Shown: positions 17,107 through 26,252, counted from the stretch's first letter. The stretch: DNA of 64,000 nucleotides from Rhodophyticola sp017644125 (GCF_042140125.1 NZ_CP159473.1); one strand, 5' to 3'. Numbers and translations are program-made. Notes: generated by a model not told the origin, from the sequence alone.

Positions 17107-18129
17107 ATGCCACAGGGCAAGGTAACATCACTGGATGTGGCACGGCTGGCCGGTGTCAGCCAGTCGGCGGTGAGCCGGGTGTTCACGCCCGGCGCGTCGG
17201 TGTCGAAAAAGATGGCGGCCAAGGTGCGCGACGCCGCGGCGCAGCTTGGCTATCGGCCCAACGTTCTGGCGCGGTCGCTGATCACAGGCAAATCGCGGAT
17301 CATTGGGCTGGTGGTGGCCTATCTGGATAACCCGTTCTATTCCGACGCGGTCGAAAAACTGTCCGCGGCGCTGCAGAAGCGGGGCTATCACCTGCTGGTG
17401 TTTCTGGCCGGCAATTCCGACGCGGATGTAAATCAGGTGCTCGAAGATCTGATGGATTATCAGGTGGATGGCATCATCACCGCGTCGATCAACCTGTCCG
17501 GCGAGCTGACCCGGCGCTGTGCGCAGGAAGGCATCCCCGTGGTTCTGTTCAACCGGTCCATCAACGGCTCCGGCCTATCGGCGGTTACGTCGCAAAACCG
17601 GCTTGGCGGGGCGGAGGTGGCGGAGTTCCTGCTGGCAGGCGGGCATCGGCGGATCGCCCATATCAGCGGCTGGCAGGGATCCTCCACCGGGGTCGACCGG
17701 CTGCACGGGTTTCGCGAGGCGCTGGCGACGGCGGGCCGGTCGCTGCATGCGCTGGATGACGGGATGTATCGCCGGGACACGGCCTCGGACGTGGCCCGCC
17801 GGATGATGGAGGCGGCCGATCCGCCGGACGCGATTTTCGTGGGCAACGACCACATGGCGTTGGCGGTGATGGACACGCTGCGGTTCGATCTGGGCCTGCG
17901 GGTGCCCGAGGATGTCTCCATCGTTGGATATGACGATGTGGCGATGGCCTCTTGGTCCTCCTATCGGCTGACGACGGTGCGGCAATCGGTAAACGCCATG
18001 ATCCATGCGACGGTCGACACGATCCTGGGGGAGATCGAGGCGGACGAACAGCCCGGCGTGCTGACGGAAATCGAGGGGCCGCTGATCGTTCGCGCCTCTG
18101 CCAGAATCCCGGAAGGATGGGGCGGATGA
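17107..18129 (+). CDS. LacI-family transcriptional regulator (second in the island)
   Basis: A 340-residue regulator with helix-turn-helix TSLDVARLAGVSQSAVSRVF (about residues 7-26), the hinge region RPNVLARSL and a sugar-binding-like effector domain, with family motifs IIGLVVAYLDNPFY, AIFVGNDHMA and SIVGYDDVAMASW. GGGGGAAG precedes the ATG. Its stop overlaps the next start (ATGA). It is clearly different from the regulator at 6324, so the island has two control circuits; the near-palindrome at 13774-13793 is its most likely target. Confidence 0.92.
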   Translation: MPQGKVTSLDVARLAGVSQSAVSRVFTPGASVSKKMAAKVRDAAAQLGYRPNVLARSLITGKSRIIGLVVAYLDNPFYSDAVEKLSAALQKRGYHLLVFLAGNSDADVNQVLEDLMDYQVDGIITASINLSGELTRRCAQEGIPVVLFNRSINGSGLSAVTSQNRLGGAEVAEFLLAGGHRRIAHISGWQGSSTGVDRLHGFREALATAGRSLHALDDGMYRRDTASDVARRMMEAADPPDAIFVGNDHMALAVMDTLRFDLGLRVPEDVSIVGYDDVAMASWSSYRLTTVRQSVNAMIHATVDTILGEIEADEQPGVLTEIEGPLIVRASARIPEGWGG

Positions 18130-19097
18130 AAGGGTTCGACCCGAAATTCAGGGACTTCCCCGACTATATCCTCGGGATCACCCGGGAGATCTGGGAAGAC
18201 CGGCGGATCGCCACGCTGCATGACTATTACAGCGAAGATATCGTCGTCCGCTCGCCTGCGTCGGTCGTGGTCGGGAACCAGGGCGTGATTGCGGCCACCA
18301 TGGCGACGCTGGCCGAATTTCCCGACCGGACGCTTCTGGGCGAGGATGTGATGTGGTCCGGCACGCCCGAGGAGGGGATGCTCTCGTCGCACCGTATCCT
18401 GAGCCGGGCGACCCATGCGGGCGACGGCGCCTATGGCGCGGCGACGGGGCGCAGGCTCACCTACCGGATCATCGCCGATTGCCACGCGATCGATAACCGG
18501 ATCGACGATGAATGGCTGATCCGCGACCAGGGCGCCATTGTCCGCCAGATGGGCTGGAACCCGATCGATTTCGCGCGAGACCAGATCGCGCGTGAGGGCG
18601 GACCCGACGCCTGCGTGAAACCGCTGACCCCGGCCACCGACAAGCCCGGCCCCTATCAGGGCCACGGTAACGATAACGAATGGGGCCAGCGCTATGGCGA
18701 TATCCTGGCCCGTATCATGGGCGCGGATATGGCCATTATTCCAGAGGCTTACGACCGGGCCTGCCAGCTGGAACATCCCGGCGGCGTCACCGGCCACGGC
18801 CATGGCGATGCCGACCGTTTCTGGATGGGCCTGCGCGCCGCCTTTCCCGATGCCGCCTTCACCATCCACCACCAGATCGGGCGCGACGACCCGATGATGC
18901 CGCCCCGCGCCGCGATCCGCTGGAGCCTGCATGGCACGCATTCCGGCTGGGGCAGCTTCGGCAAGCCCACCGGTGCGGAGGTCTATGTGTTGGGTATCAG
19001 CCATGCCGAGTTCGGACCATGGGGCCTTCGCCGGGAGTATGTGATGCTGGATGAAACCGCGATCTGGAAGCAGATCTTGCTGGCGGAGATGGGATGA
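18126..19097 (+). CDS. tandem NTF2/SnoaL-like domain protein (second)
   Basis: A 323-residue protein that reads as two SnoaL-like halves (about residues 1-155 and 175-320), the first with LHDYYSEDIVVRSPASVVVGNQGV and the second with the His-rich GGVTGHGHGDADRFWMGLRAAFPDA. The general layout is shared with the protein at 15197, though identity by eye is low. No catalytic reaction can be assigned. It overlaps the upstream LacI gene by ATGA, which ties its expression to the regulator. Confidence 0.7.
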   Translation: MKGFDPKFRDFPDYILGITREIWEDRRIATLHDYYSEDIVVRSPASVVVGNQGVIAATMATLAEFPDRTLLGEDVMWSGTPEEGMLSSHRILSRATHAGDGAYGAATGRRLTYRIIADCHAIDNRIDDEWLIRDQGAIVRQMGWNPIDFARDQIAREGGPDACVKPLTPATDKPGPYQGHGNDNEWGQRYGDILARIMGADMAIIPEAYDRACQLEHPGGVTGHGHGDADRFWMGLRAAFPDAAFTIHHQIGRDDPMMPPRAAIRWSLHGTHSGWGSFGKPTGAEVYVLGISHAEFGPWGLRREYVMLDETAIWKQILLAEMG

Positions 19098-19203
19098 AAT
19101 GTCCGCCGGCCCTTTGCATCGCGCCAATCGTCGCGTCTTCCCCTTATTTCCAAAGCCAGCCCGTGATTTTTTCCGGCGGCCGGATCCATGAGCATGTGAG
19201 CAT

Positions 19204-20169
19204 ATGACCCCCGAAGACATGGCCTCGCGCATCGTCCGCTATGGCGACCTCAAGCCCTGCAAGACCGCCTTCATCGACGCCCACACGCCCGGCAGCGACC
19301 AGAAGGAGAACTTCACGATCATCGGTGGCGGTGTCAGCGAAAGCCCCGATCAGCACGTGCATATCCAGATCCCGCACGGGTTCAATATCGGTGCCGCGGG
19401 TCAGCCGCCGAACTGCCGGAACTCCCTGCATTCCCACCGCACGGCGGAGGTGTTTTTCGTCCTGAAAGGCCGCTGGCGGTTTTTCTGGGGCCGCCGGGGC
19501 GATGCGGGCGCGGTGGTGCTGGAGGAGGGCGATATCTTCAACATCCCCACGGGCATCTTTCGCGGGTTCGAGAATATCGGCACAGATTACGGGATGGTGA
19601 TGGCGATCCTTGGCGGTGACGACGCCGGCGGCGGCGTGATCTGGGCGCCACAAGTCATTGAAGATGCAAAAGAACATGGGCTGATGCTGGGTGAAAACGG
19701 CAGGCTTTACGACACCAAGCTGGGGCAGCATCTGCCCGATGGCGTGGCGCCGATGCCGGTCCTGAGCGAGGCGGACCTGGCGGCGTTCCCCGAGCCTGAA
19801 GCGGCCGATGTGGTGCCCGGATGCGTCGCGCGATACTGGGATCTGACCGCGCTGGCGGACAAGGCGCCCGCGAAGGTGATCGGCGCGCATGGCCGGTTGC
19901 GGGACAGGCCGGGCTTCGAGGTGGATTTCATCACCCGCGCCTCGGCCAGCGCGGCGATGCATTCCCATGACAGGCCAAGCGTTCTGATGCCGGTGCGGGG
20001 CCATTGGCGCGTGACATGGGAGGGCGGCAGCGTGACGCTGGCGCCGGGCGATACGATGAGCGTGCCGGAGAACCTTGACCATGCGGCGGTGCCGGCGATG
20101 ACCGGGGAGGCAAGCCTTTATCACGTGGTCGGCACGGATGATCCGGCAGGCGCGACATGGGCCGGGTGA
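19204..20169 (+). CDS. bicupin-domain protein
   Basis: A 321-residue protein with two cupin beta-barrels. The first holds SLHSHRTAEVFFVLKGRWRFFWG (about residues 77-99), with the metal-binding histidines and glutamate of cupin motif 1, and then EEGDIFNIPTGIFRGFENIG as motif 2. The second holds AAMHSHDRPSVLMPVRGHWRVT and LAPGDTMSVPENLDHAA. This matches cupin dioxygenase or isomerase-type enzymes, probably with Fe(II) or another divalent metal in the first barrel. The substrate is unknown. It lies 106 bp after the NTF2-like gene and ten bases before the RidA gene. Confidence 0.82.
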   Translation: MTPEDMASRIVRYGDLKPCKTAFIDAHTPGSDQKENFTIIGGGVSESPDQHVHIQIPHGFNIGAAGQPPNCRNSLHSHRTAEVFFVLKGRWRFFWGRRGDAGAVVLEEGDIFNIPTGIFRGFENIGTDYGMVMAILGGDDAGGGVIWAPQVIEDAKEHGLMLGENGRLYDTKLGQHLPDGVAPMPVLSEADLAAFPEPEAADVVPGCVARYWDLTALADKAPAKVIGAHGRLRDRPGFEVDFITRASASAAMHSHDRPSVLMPVRGHWRVTWEGGSVTLAPGDTMSVPENLDHAAVPAMTGEASLYHVVGTDDPAGATWAG

Positions 20170-20179
20170 AGGGAGAGCC

Positions 20180-20572
20180 ATGACCGAAAGATCCATCGCA
20201 CCGGAGGGGTTCGAGGGCTATCTGCGCGACTGGAAGATGTCGCCCGCGCTGGTTGTCGGTGATCTGGTATTTCTGACCGGCATGACCGGGGCGGGGCCGG
20301 AGGGCACCGTGAACCCGGACCCGGTGGTGCAGATCGAGCTGGCCTTTGAGAGGGTGCGGATCGTGCTGGAGGCCGCAGGCGCCCGGATGGTGGAGATGAC
20401 CTCGTACCATGTGGGGCTGCAGGACCATATCGCGGCGTTTCGGGAGATCCGCGCGCGCCATGTCTCCGAGCCCTATCCGGCCTGGACGGCGATCGAGGTG
20501 CAGGGCTTCGTGACCCCCGGCACATTGGTGGAGTTGCGGGTTGTGGCCCGGATCGAGGGAAAGACGGAATGA
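20180..20572 (+). CDS. RidA-family protein
   Basis: A 130-residue member of the YjgF/RidA family, whose archetype hydrolyses reactive enamines and imines to keto acids. The family signature appears late, as VSEPYPAWTAIEV followed by LVELRVVARI; the arginine usual in the deaminase motif IEVxRL is not present in the same position, so deaminase activity is uncertain. GGGAGAG precedes the ATG. The stop overlaps the start of the MetE-like gene (ATGA). Confidence 0.85.
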   Translation: MTERSIAPEGFEGYLRDWKMSPALVVGDLVFLTGMTGAGPEGTVNPDPVVQIELAFERVRIVLEAAGARMVEMTSYHVGLQDHIAAFREIRARHVSEPYPAWTAIEVQGFVTPGTLVELRVVARIEGKTE

Positions 20573-21705
20573 TCAGGACGACCCATGTGGGCAGCCTGCC
20601 CCGGACGCAGGACGTGGTGGATTTCATTTTCGCCCGCGAGAGGGGCGAGGAGTACGACCGCGCGGGGTTCGATGCGGCGATGGCGGCGGCCTGTTCGGAA
20701 ACCGTGCGCCGGCAGGTGGCGGCGGGGATCGATCTGGTGAGTGACGGGGAGACCTCCAAGATCTCCTATGCGACCTATGTGAAGGATCGCTATACCGGGT
20801 TCGACGGCGACAGCGCGCGCAACGCGCCGGCCGATCTGAAACTGTTCCCGAGTTTTCTGGAACGCCTGAAGCGGGAGGGCGGCACGCCCAGCTATGCCCG
20901 GCCCATGTGCGTGGGAGAGGTACGTTCGAAAGGGCAGGGGGAGCTGGAGAAGGACATCGCCAATCTCAAGGCGGGGATGGTCGAACACGGGGCGCGCGAA
21001 GGATTCATGAACGCGGCCTCGCCCGGGGTGATTTCACTGTTCCTGCAAAACGACTTCTACCCGACGCGGGAGGCGTATCTGGCCGCCCTTGCCGATGCGA
21101 TGCGTGACGAATACCGGACGATCGTCGATGCCGGGCTGATGTTGCAGCTGGATTGCCCGGATCTGGCCCTGTCGCGGCACATGCTGTTCGCCGATCTGTC
21201 GGATGCGGAGTTCGTGAAAATCGCCGAGGGCCATGTGGAGGCGTTGAACCATGCGCTGGCAGGCATCGACCCGGCGCGGGTGCGGGTGCATATCTGCTGG
21301 GGCAATTACGAGGGGCCGCATATCTGCGACATTCCGATGGACACGGTGTTCGCCACTTTCATGAAGGTGGCGGCAAGCCAGTTGCTGTTCGAAACCTCGA
21401 ACCCGCGCCACGCCCATGAATGGGCGGTGTTCCGCGACCGGGCGGCGGAGATACCGGACGACAAGATCCTTGTGCCGGGGGTGGTGGATACGACGACGAA
21501 TTTCGTGGAGCACCCGGAGCTTGTGGCCGAGCGGATCGGGCGGTTTGTGCAGATCGTGGGCGCGGATCGGGTGATTGCGGGCAGCGATTGCGGTTTCGGC
21601 ACGTTTGCAGGCTTCGGGGCGGTTGACCCGGAGATCGCCTATGCCAAATTGGCGGCGTTGAGCGCCGGTGCGGCCTTGGCCGGGGCGCGGGCCGGAGCCG
21701 CGTGA
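20569..21705 (+). CDS. cobalamin-independent methionine-synthase-like (MetE C-terminal domain) protein
   Basis: A 378-residue TIM-barrel protein of the UROD/MetE-C class (COG0620-like). It has the start TTHVGSLPRT, the zinc-site segment RVHICWGN (about residues 242-249) and a late SDCGFGTFAGFG that supplies the second cysteine. Real MetE is about 750 residues with two domains; this has only one, so methionine synthesis from methyltetrahydrofolate is not proven. Stand-alone members are thought to move or release methyl or alkyl groups with thiols, but many are uncharacterised. It is translationally coupled to RidA. Confidence 0.8.
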   Translation: MIRTTHVGSLPRTQDVVDFIFARERGEEYDRAGFDAAMAAACSETVRRQVAAGIDLVSDGETSKISYATYVKDRYTGFDGDSARNAPADLKLFPSFLERLKREGGTPSYARPMCVGEVRSKGQGELEKDIANLKAGMVEHGAREGFMNAASPGVISLFLQNDFYPTREAYLAALADAMRDEYRTIVDAGLMLQLDCPDLALSRHMLFADLSDAEFVKIAEGHVEALNHALAGIDPARVRVHICWGNYEGPHICDIPMDTVFATFMKVAASQLLFETSNPRHAHEWAVFRDRAAEIPDDKILVPGVVDTTTNFVEHPELVAERIGRFVQIVGADRVIAGSDCGFGTFAGFGAVDPEIAYAKLAALSAGAALAGARAGAA

Positions 21706-21759
21706 GGCCGAACCCCGCCGGAGCCCCCGGACCGGGGGATTTCAGGCCGGAGGAAGGGA

Positions 21760-22467
21760 ATGCCGGTGACCGAACCGCTGGTCTTGCTGCCGGGAATGAT
21801 GTGCGACGCGCGGCTGTGGTGGCCGCAGATGGTGGCGTTCTGTGCAGACCGCGCGGTGCATATGGCCCCGATCACCGGCGCCGAGCATATCCAGAGACTG
21901 GCCGCGCAGACCCTTGAGACCGCCCCGGACCGGTTCGCGCTGGCGGGCCTGTCCATGGGCGGGATCGTGGCGATGGAGATCTATCGCCGCGCGCCGGAGC
22001 GGGTGAGCCGGATCGCGCTTCTGGACACGAACCCGCTGGCGGAAACGCCGCCCGTGGCCGCCGCGCGCGAGCCGCATATTGTGGCGGCCAAGTCCGGCCG
22101 GCTGGAACAGGTGATGCGCGACGAGGTGGCGCCCGGCTATCTGGCCCCCGGGCCGGTGCGGCAGGATGTGCTGGATCTGGTGGTGGAGATGGCCCGCAAT
22201 CTGGGCCCGGAGGTTTTCGTGGCGCAATCGCGCGCGTTGCAGCGGCGATCCGACCAGCAGGCGGTGCTGCGGCGCATTTCGGTGCCCGCGCTGGTGCTGT
22301 GCGGCGAATATGACGCGCTGTGCCCGGTGCGGCGGCATGAATTCATGGCCGATCTGATCCCGCGGGCCCGGCTGGAGATTATCGCAGGCGCGGGCCACCT
22401 GCCGACGCTGGAGCAGCCAAAGGCCACCACGGCGGCGTTGCGAAGATGGCTGGCTGACGCTGCCTGA
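21760..22467 (+). CDS. alpha/beta hydrolase
   Basis: A 235-residue soluble hydrolase with oxyanion segment LLPGMMCDARLWW, nucleophile elbow GLSMGGI (Ser65), an acidic residue in GEYDALCP and a late histidine in GAGHLPTLE. It has the compact form of enol-lactonase and carboxylesterase-type enzymes. A strong Shine-Dalgarno (GGAGGAAGGGA) precedes the ATG, 54 bp after the MetE-like gene. As the last + strand gene of the island it may hydrolyse an ester or lactone intermediate; that role is inferred from position only. It ends convergent with the DUF6151 gene. Confidence 0.85.
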   Translation: MPVTEPLVLLPGMMCDARLWWPQMVAFCADRAVHMAPITGAEHIQRLAAQTLETAPDRFALAGLSMGGIVAMEIYRRAPERVSRIALLDTNPLAETPPVAAAREPHIVAAKSGRLEQVMRDEVAPGYLAPGPVRQDVLDLVVEMARNLGPEVFVAQSRALQRRSDQQAVLRRISVPALVLCGEYDALCPVRRHEFMADLIPRARLEIIAGAGHLPTLEQPKATTAALRRWLADAA

Positions 22468-22481
22468 GCGGTTTCCCGGGG

Positions 22482-23048
22482 TCAGGAGCCTGCGCGGCCC
22501 GCATCCTTGGGCGCGATCACGGGTGTCGCCACCGGCTCCCCGGTTTCGATGTTGAAAAACGGGGTCTGGCGCCATTTTCCGGTGATGAGCGCCGAGCCGG
22601 TGCGCAGCATCATCCCCGCGACCAGACGGCCCATGCCCTGGTGGCGCGTCTTGCCGTTGGGGCCGCGCTTGAACACCTGCCCCACGACCGGCCCGAGCGG
22701 GTCGGTGTCGACCATGTTCCGGGTCAGCACGCTGCTGAAGGGGAAGCGCGGCCTTGTGGAGGAGTTGAAGAGCGGGGTGTTGCAGCATGTCGCATACCAG
22801 CGGAACAGGCCGCGCGGCGACAGGCGCATGAGGCCGAGATATCTGCGCCCGGTGTCGATGCGGATATTGTCGGGATTGGTCTGGAAAAGCCCCACGCCTT
22901 CATCCGCGGGCAGAGGGATATTGTAATATGCCAGCGTGCGCCGGCAGTCTTCGCAATGGCATATGACATGGGCCCCGGCGCGCGGGCTGGCCTCCACGAG
23001 GTGGCCCGTCAGCGCCCCGCAGGTGCAGGAGAACCGAAGATCCGACAT
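22482..23048 (-). CDS. DUF6151 / GFA-like zinc-binding protein
   Basis: A 188-residue protein. The N-terminus has the zinc-ligand pattern CTCG (residues 9-12), CHCEDC (about 30-35) and a later CC pair (about 89-90), the GFA (glutathione-dependent formaldehyde-activating-like) layout. GFA enzyme activity itself is disputed, and DUF6151 has no known function. It lies 12 bp downstream of phaZ on the same strand and so may be read with it. Confidence 0.75.
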   Translation of the reverse strand: MSDLRFSCTCGALTGHLVEASPRAGAHVICHCEDCRRTLAYYNIPLPADEGVGLFQTNPDNIRIDTGRRYLGLMRLSPRGLFRWYATCCNTPLFNSSTRPRFPFSSVLTRNMVDTDPLGPVVGQVFKRGPNGKTRHQGMGRLVAGMMLRTGSALITGKWRQTPFFNIETGEPVATPVIAPKDAGRAGS

Positions 23049-23060
23049 CGAGTTGGTTCC

Positions 23061-24329
23061 TTATTCTGCCGCCACGTCCCTGATCGGCGTCTTGGGCACA
23101 TCGCAATTCGCATCGATGAAATCAAGGACCAGCGGGCGGATGTTGTTGCGCCAGCTCTTGCCTGCGAAGATCCCGTAATGGCCGGCCTCGGGCTCGATAT
23201 AGCTGGCCTTCTTGCTGGCCGGCAGCCCGGTGCAGAGATCGAGGGCGGCCACGCATTGACCGGGCGCGGAGATATCGTCCTTCCCGCCTTCGACGGTTTT
23301 CACGGCAACTGTGGTGATCTTGCCGATATCGACCGGCTTGCCCGCCACTGTGAAGCGGTTCTGAGCGATCTCCAGCTCCTTGAAGATTCGCTCGACGGTG
23401 GAGAGATAGAACTCCGCCGTCATATCCATCACCGCGAGATATTCGTCGTAGAACTTGTTGTGCTTGTCATGATCCGAGGCTTCGCCCTTGGCCACGCGCA
23501 GGATCTGGTCGGTGAAGGCCTTGGTGTGCTTGTCGGCATTCATCGCCATGAAGCTGGAGAGCTGTTGCAGGCCGGGATAGACCATGCGCCCGGCGCCGGC
23601 ATATTTGAAGCCGACCCGTTGCAGCATGTGGCGCTCCAGCTGGCCCATGGTGATGCGGTTGCCGAAATCGGTGACATCGGTCGCCGCCGCGTCCGGGTCC
23701 ACCGGGCCGCCGATCAGCGTCAGGCTGCGGGGCTGCGCCGCGGGGTCTTCCTCGGCCAGATAGGCGGTGGCGGCAAGGGCGAGCGGCGCGGGCTGGCAGA
23801 CCGCGATCACGTGACTGTCGGGTCCCATTTCGCGCAGAAAATCAACCAGATAAAGAGTGTAATCCTCGATATCGAATTTGCCCGCGCTGACAGGAATGTC
23901 GCGCGCATTGTGCCAATCCGTGATATAGACGTCACAATCGGGCAGCAGGCTGATGACAGTGGAACGGAGAAGGGTGGCATAGTGACCGGACATTGGCGCC
24001 ACAAGCAGAACCTTGCGGCCGGTGGGCGCGCGCCCCTGCACCTTGAAGCGGATCAGGTCGCCGAAGGGGCGCTTGAGCACGGTTTCGACGATGACCGAAT
24101 GATCGCGCCCGTCATCGCCCGCGATGGAATGGATGTTCCAGTCGGGCTTGACGACCATGCGGGCAAAGCTGCGCTCCATCACCTCGCCCCAGGCGGCGGT
24201 CATCTGGATCGCGGGATTCGCGATGAGCCCGAGTTGCGGATAGGAACACATGGCCCGCGCGGTGGAGCCCAGCCACTGGTTGGTGACACGCATGGATTCC
24301 ATGAAATCATAGGTGAGAAGGTACTTCAT
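23061..24329 (-). CDS. phaZ: intracellular polyhydroxyalkanoate depolymerase
   Basis: A 422-residue cytoplasmic enzyme that mobilises stored polyhydroxybutyrate into hydroxybutyrate units. The nucleophile is a cysteine in VCQPAPLA (Cys178), as in PhaZ1 of Ralstonia, rather than the serine of extracellular depolymerases; the C-terminal EAGHYGIFAGKSWRN carries the catalytic histidine. No signal peptide. It is divergent from phaC, the usual arrangement in this order, and the shared 150-bp region has a TGC-rich PhaR-like site. Confidence 0.95.
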   Translation of the reverse strand: MKYLLTYDFMESMRVTNQWLGSTARAMCSYPQLGLIANPAIQMTAAWGEVMERSFARMVVKPDWNIHSIAGDDGRDHSVIVETVLKRPFGDLIRFKVQGRAPTGRKVLLVAPMSGHYATLLRSTVISLLPDCDVYITDWHNARDIPVSAGKFDIEDYTLYLVDFLREMGPDSHVIAVCQPAPLALAATAYLAEEDPAAQPRSLTLIGGPVDPDAAATDVTDFGNRITMGQLERHMLQRVGFKYAGAGRMVYPGLQQLSSFMAMNADKHTKAFTDQILRVAKGEASDHDKHNKFYDEYLAVMDMTAEFYLSTVERIFKELEIAQNRFTVAGKPVDIGKITTVAVKTVEGGKDDISAPGQCVAALDLCTGLPASKKASYIEPEAGHYGIFAGKSWRNNIRPLVLDFIDANCDVPKTPIRDVAAE

Positions 24330-24415
24330 ACTGCTCTCCAGCCAAGATGCGCCCGGAACGCGACGGGTTCGGGTCTATTCGTCGCTTTGCCCCCTCACCG
24401 CGGCATCGCTATGAA

Positions 24416-24428
24416 TGCACATGCAGCA
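24416..24428. promoter_or_regulatory. TGC-rich PhaR-like site between phaZ and phaC
   Basis: TGCACATGCAGCA repeats the TGC/GCA elements seen ahead of phaP and phaR. It stands 52 bp before the phaC start and 87 bp from the phaZ start, so one site could act on both. PhaR of Paracoccus is known to bind TGC-rich repeats; binding here is inferred. Confidence 0.45.
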
Positions 24429-24479
24429 TTTGAGGGGTAAAAGCAAGCAATGTCCGGGATGAACGGGGAGGAAAACGAG

Positions 24480-26252
24480 ATGGGCGAGAACCTGGATCGG
24501 TTGAACGCGAACCTCGCGAAAATGGAAGAACTGAGCAAACGCATGGTGGCCGCCATCTCCGCGCGGGAGCCGGCGGATGCGGGGCTGCAGGGCCCGGGGC
24601 AGGATCTGTATCTGAAGGCCGGGACCGCATATATGCGCGAAATGATGACCAATCCCGCCAAGCTGATGGAACAGCAGGTGCAGTATTGGGGCCAGACGCT
24701 GACCCATTTTCTGGAGGCGCAGCAGGAACTGGCCAAGGGGCATCTGGCGGCGCCCGAGGACGACACCCCAGACGACCGGCGCTTCGCCAACCCGATGTGG
24801 AAAACGCATCCCTATTTCAACTTCATCAAGCAGCAATACCTGATCTCCTCCGCCGCGATCGAGAAGGCGGTTGCGGAGCTCGATACGCTGGACGACAAGG
24901 ACAAGAAGCGGGTGGAGTTCTTCTCCAAGCAGATCATCGACCTGTTCTCGCCCACCAATTATCTGGCCACCAATCCCGACGCGCTGGAACGCGCGGTGGA
25001 GACCGACGGCCTGAGCCTTGTTCAGGGGCTGGAGAATCTGGTGCGCGACATCGAAAGCCACCATGGCGAGGTGCTGCCCACGCTGGCTGACCCAAACGCG
25101 TTCAAGGTGGGCGAAAACATCGGCACCACCGAAGGCGCCGTGGTGTTCCGCAACCGGATGATGGAGCTGATCCAGTATGCGCCGACCACGGAAAAGGTGC
25201 ACAAGACCCCGCTAGTCATCTTCCCGCCATGGATCAACAAATTCTACATTCTCGATCTCAAGGCGCAGAACAGCCTGATCCGCTGGGTCGTCGATCAGGG
25301 CTATACGCTGTTCGTGGTGAGCTGGAAGAACCCCGACGAAACCTACGAGGATGTCGCCATGGAGACCTATGTCGAGGAGGGGTATCTGGAGGCGATCCGC
25401 GTCGCGCGCGAGATCACCGGCGAAAAGCAGGTCAACGCGATCGGCTATTGCATCGCGGGCACGACGCTGAGCCTGACGCTGGCCTATCTGAAGAAGAAGG
25501 GCGACAGATCGGTGAAATCGGCGACGTTTTTCACCACGCTGACCGATTTCTCGAATCAGGGCGAATTCAGCGTCTTCCTTGAGGACGATTTCGTCGACGC
25601 GATCGAACGGCAGGTGGCCGACGAGGGGATACTGGACAGCTACTACATGTCCAAGACCTTCAGCTTCCTGCGCGCCAACGATCTGGTCTATGGCCCTGCG
25701 GTGCGCAGCTACATGATGGGAGAGGCGCCGCCGGCCTTCGATCTGCTGTACTGGAATGGCGACAGCACCAACCTGCCGGGCACGATGGCGATGCAGTATC
25801 TGCGCGGCCTGTGTCAGGGCAACGGGCTGGCGGGCGAGGGCTTCGAGGTTCTGGGCGAAACGGTGCATCTGTCGGAGGTGACGGTGCCCGTCTGCGCGAT
25901 TGCCTGCGAGACGGACCATATCGCCGCATGGAAGGACAGTTTCCGCGGCGTGGTGCAGATGGGATCGAAGGACAAGACCTTCATCTTGTCGGAGTCGGGC
26001 CATATCGCGGGGATCGTGAACCCGCCCTCCAAGAAGAAATACGGCCATTACACGAACCCCGATGTGAGCGGCGCGCCCGAGGCGTGGCTGGAGGCCGCCA
26101 GCTATCATGAAGGGTCGTGGTGGCCGCGGTGGGAAACCTGGCTGAAAAAGCGGTCGGGCACGCAGATAAAGGCGCGTGTTCCGGGTGAGTCGGGGTATGA
26201 TGTTCTGGCGCCCGCCCCGGGGACCTATGTTCTGGCCAAGACAAATAGCTGA
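24480..26252 (+). CDS. phaC: class I poly(3-hydroxyalkanoate) synthase
   Basis: A 590-residue enzyme polymerising (R)-3-hydroxyacyl-CoA into storage polyester at the granule surface. The lipase-box variant GYCIAGTT supplies nucleophile Cys324, with the acidic residue in CETDHIAAW and the histidine in SESGHIAGIV. Length is typical for class I synthases. I chose the ATG at 24480 because GGGGAGG lies eight bases upstream; in-frame ATGs at 24450 and 24459 have no such element. The N-terminal 100 residues are variable in the family. The phasin and PhaR genes follow. Confidence 0.95.
   Translation: MGENLDRLNANLAKMEELSKRMVAAISAREPADAGLQGPGQDLYLKAGTAYMREMMTNPAKLMEQQVQYWGQTLTHFLEAQQELAKGHLAAPEDDTPDDRRFANPMWKTHPYFNFIKQQYLISSAAIEKAVAELDTLDDKDKKRVEFFSKQIIDLFSPTNYLATNPDALERAVETDGLSLVQGLENLVRDIESHHGEVLPTLADPNAFKVGENIGTTEGAVVFRNRMMELIQYAPTTEKVHKTPLVIFPPWINKFYILDLKAQNSLIRWVVDQGYTLFVVSWKNPDETYEDVAMETYVEEGYLEAIRVAREITGEKQVNAIGYCIAGTTLSLTLAYLKKKGDRSVKSATFFTTLTDFSNQGEFSVFLEDDFVDAIERQVADEGILDSYYMSKTFSFLRANDLVYGPAVRSYMMGEAPPAFDLLYWNGDSTNLPGTMAMQYLRGLCQGNGLAGEGFEVLGETVHLSEVTVPVCAIACETDHIAAWKDSFRGVVQMGSKDKTFILSESGHIAGIVNPPSKKKYGHYTNPDVSGAPEAWLEAASYHEGSWWPRWETWLKKRSGTQIKARVPGESGYDVLAPAPGTYVLAKTNS

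Noticed and set aside
22641..24440. 599-codon + strand frame opposite DUF6151 and phaZ
   Set aside because: Antisense to phaZ, whose catalytic motifs are on the - strand.
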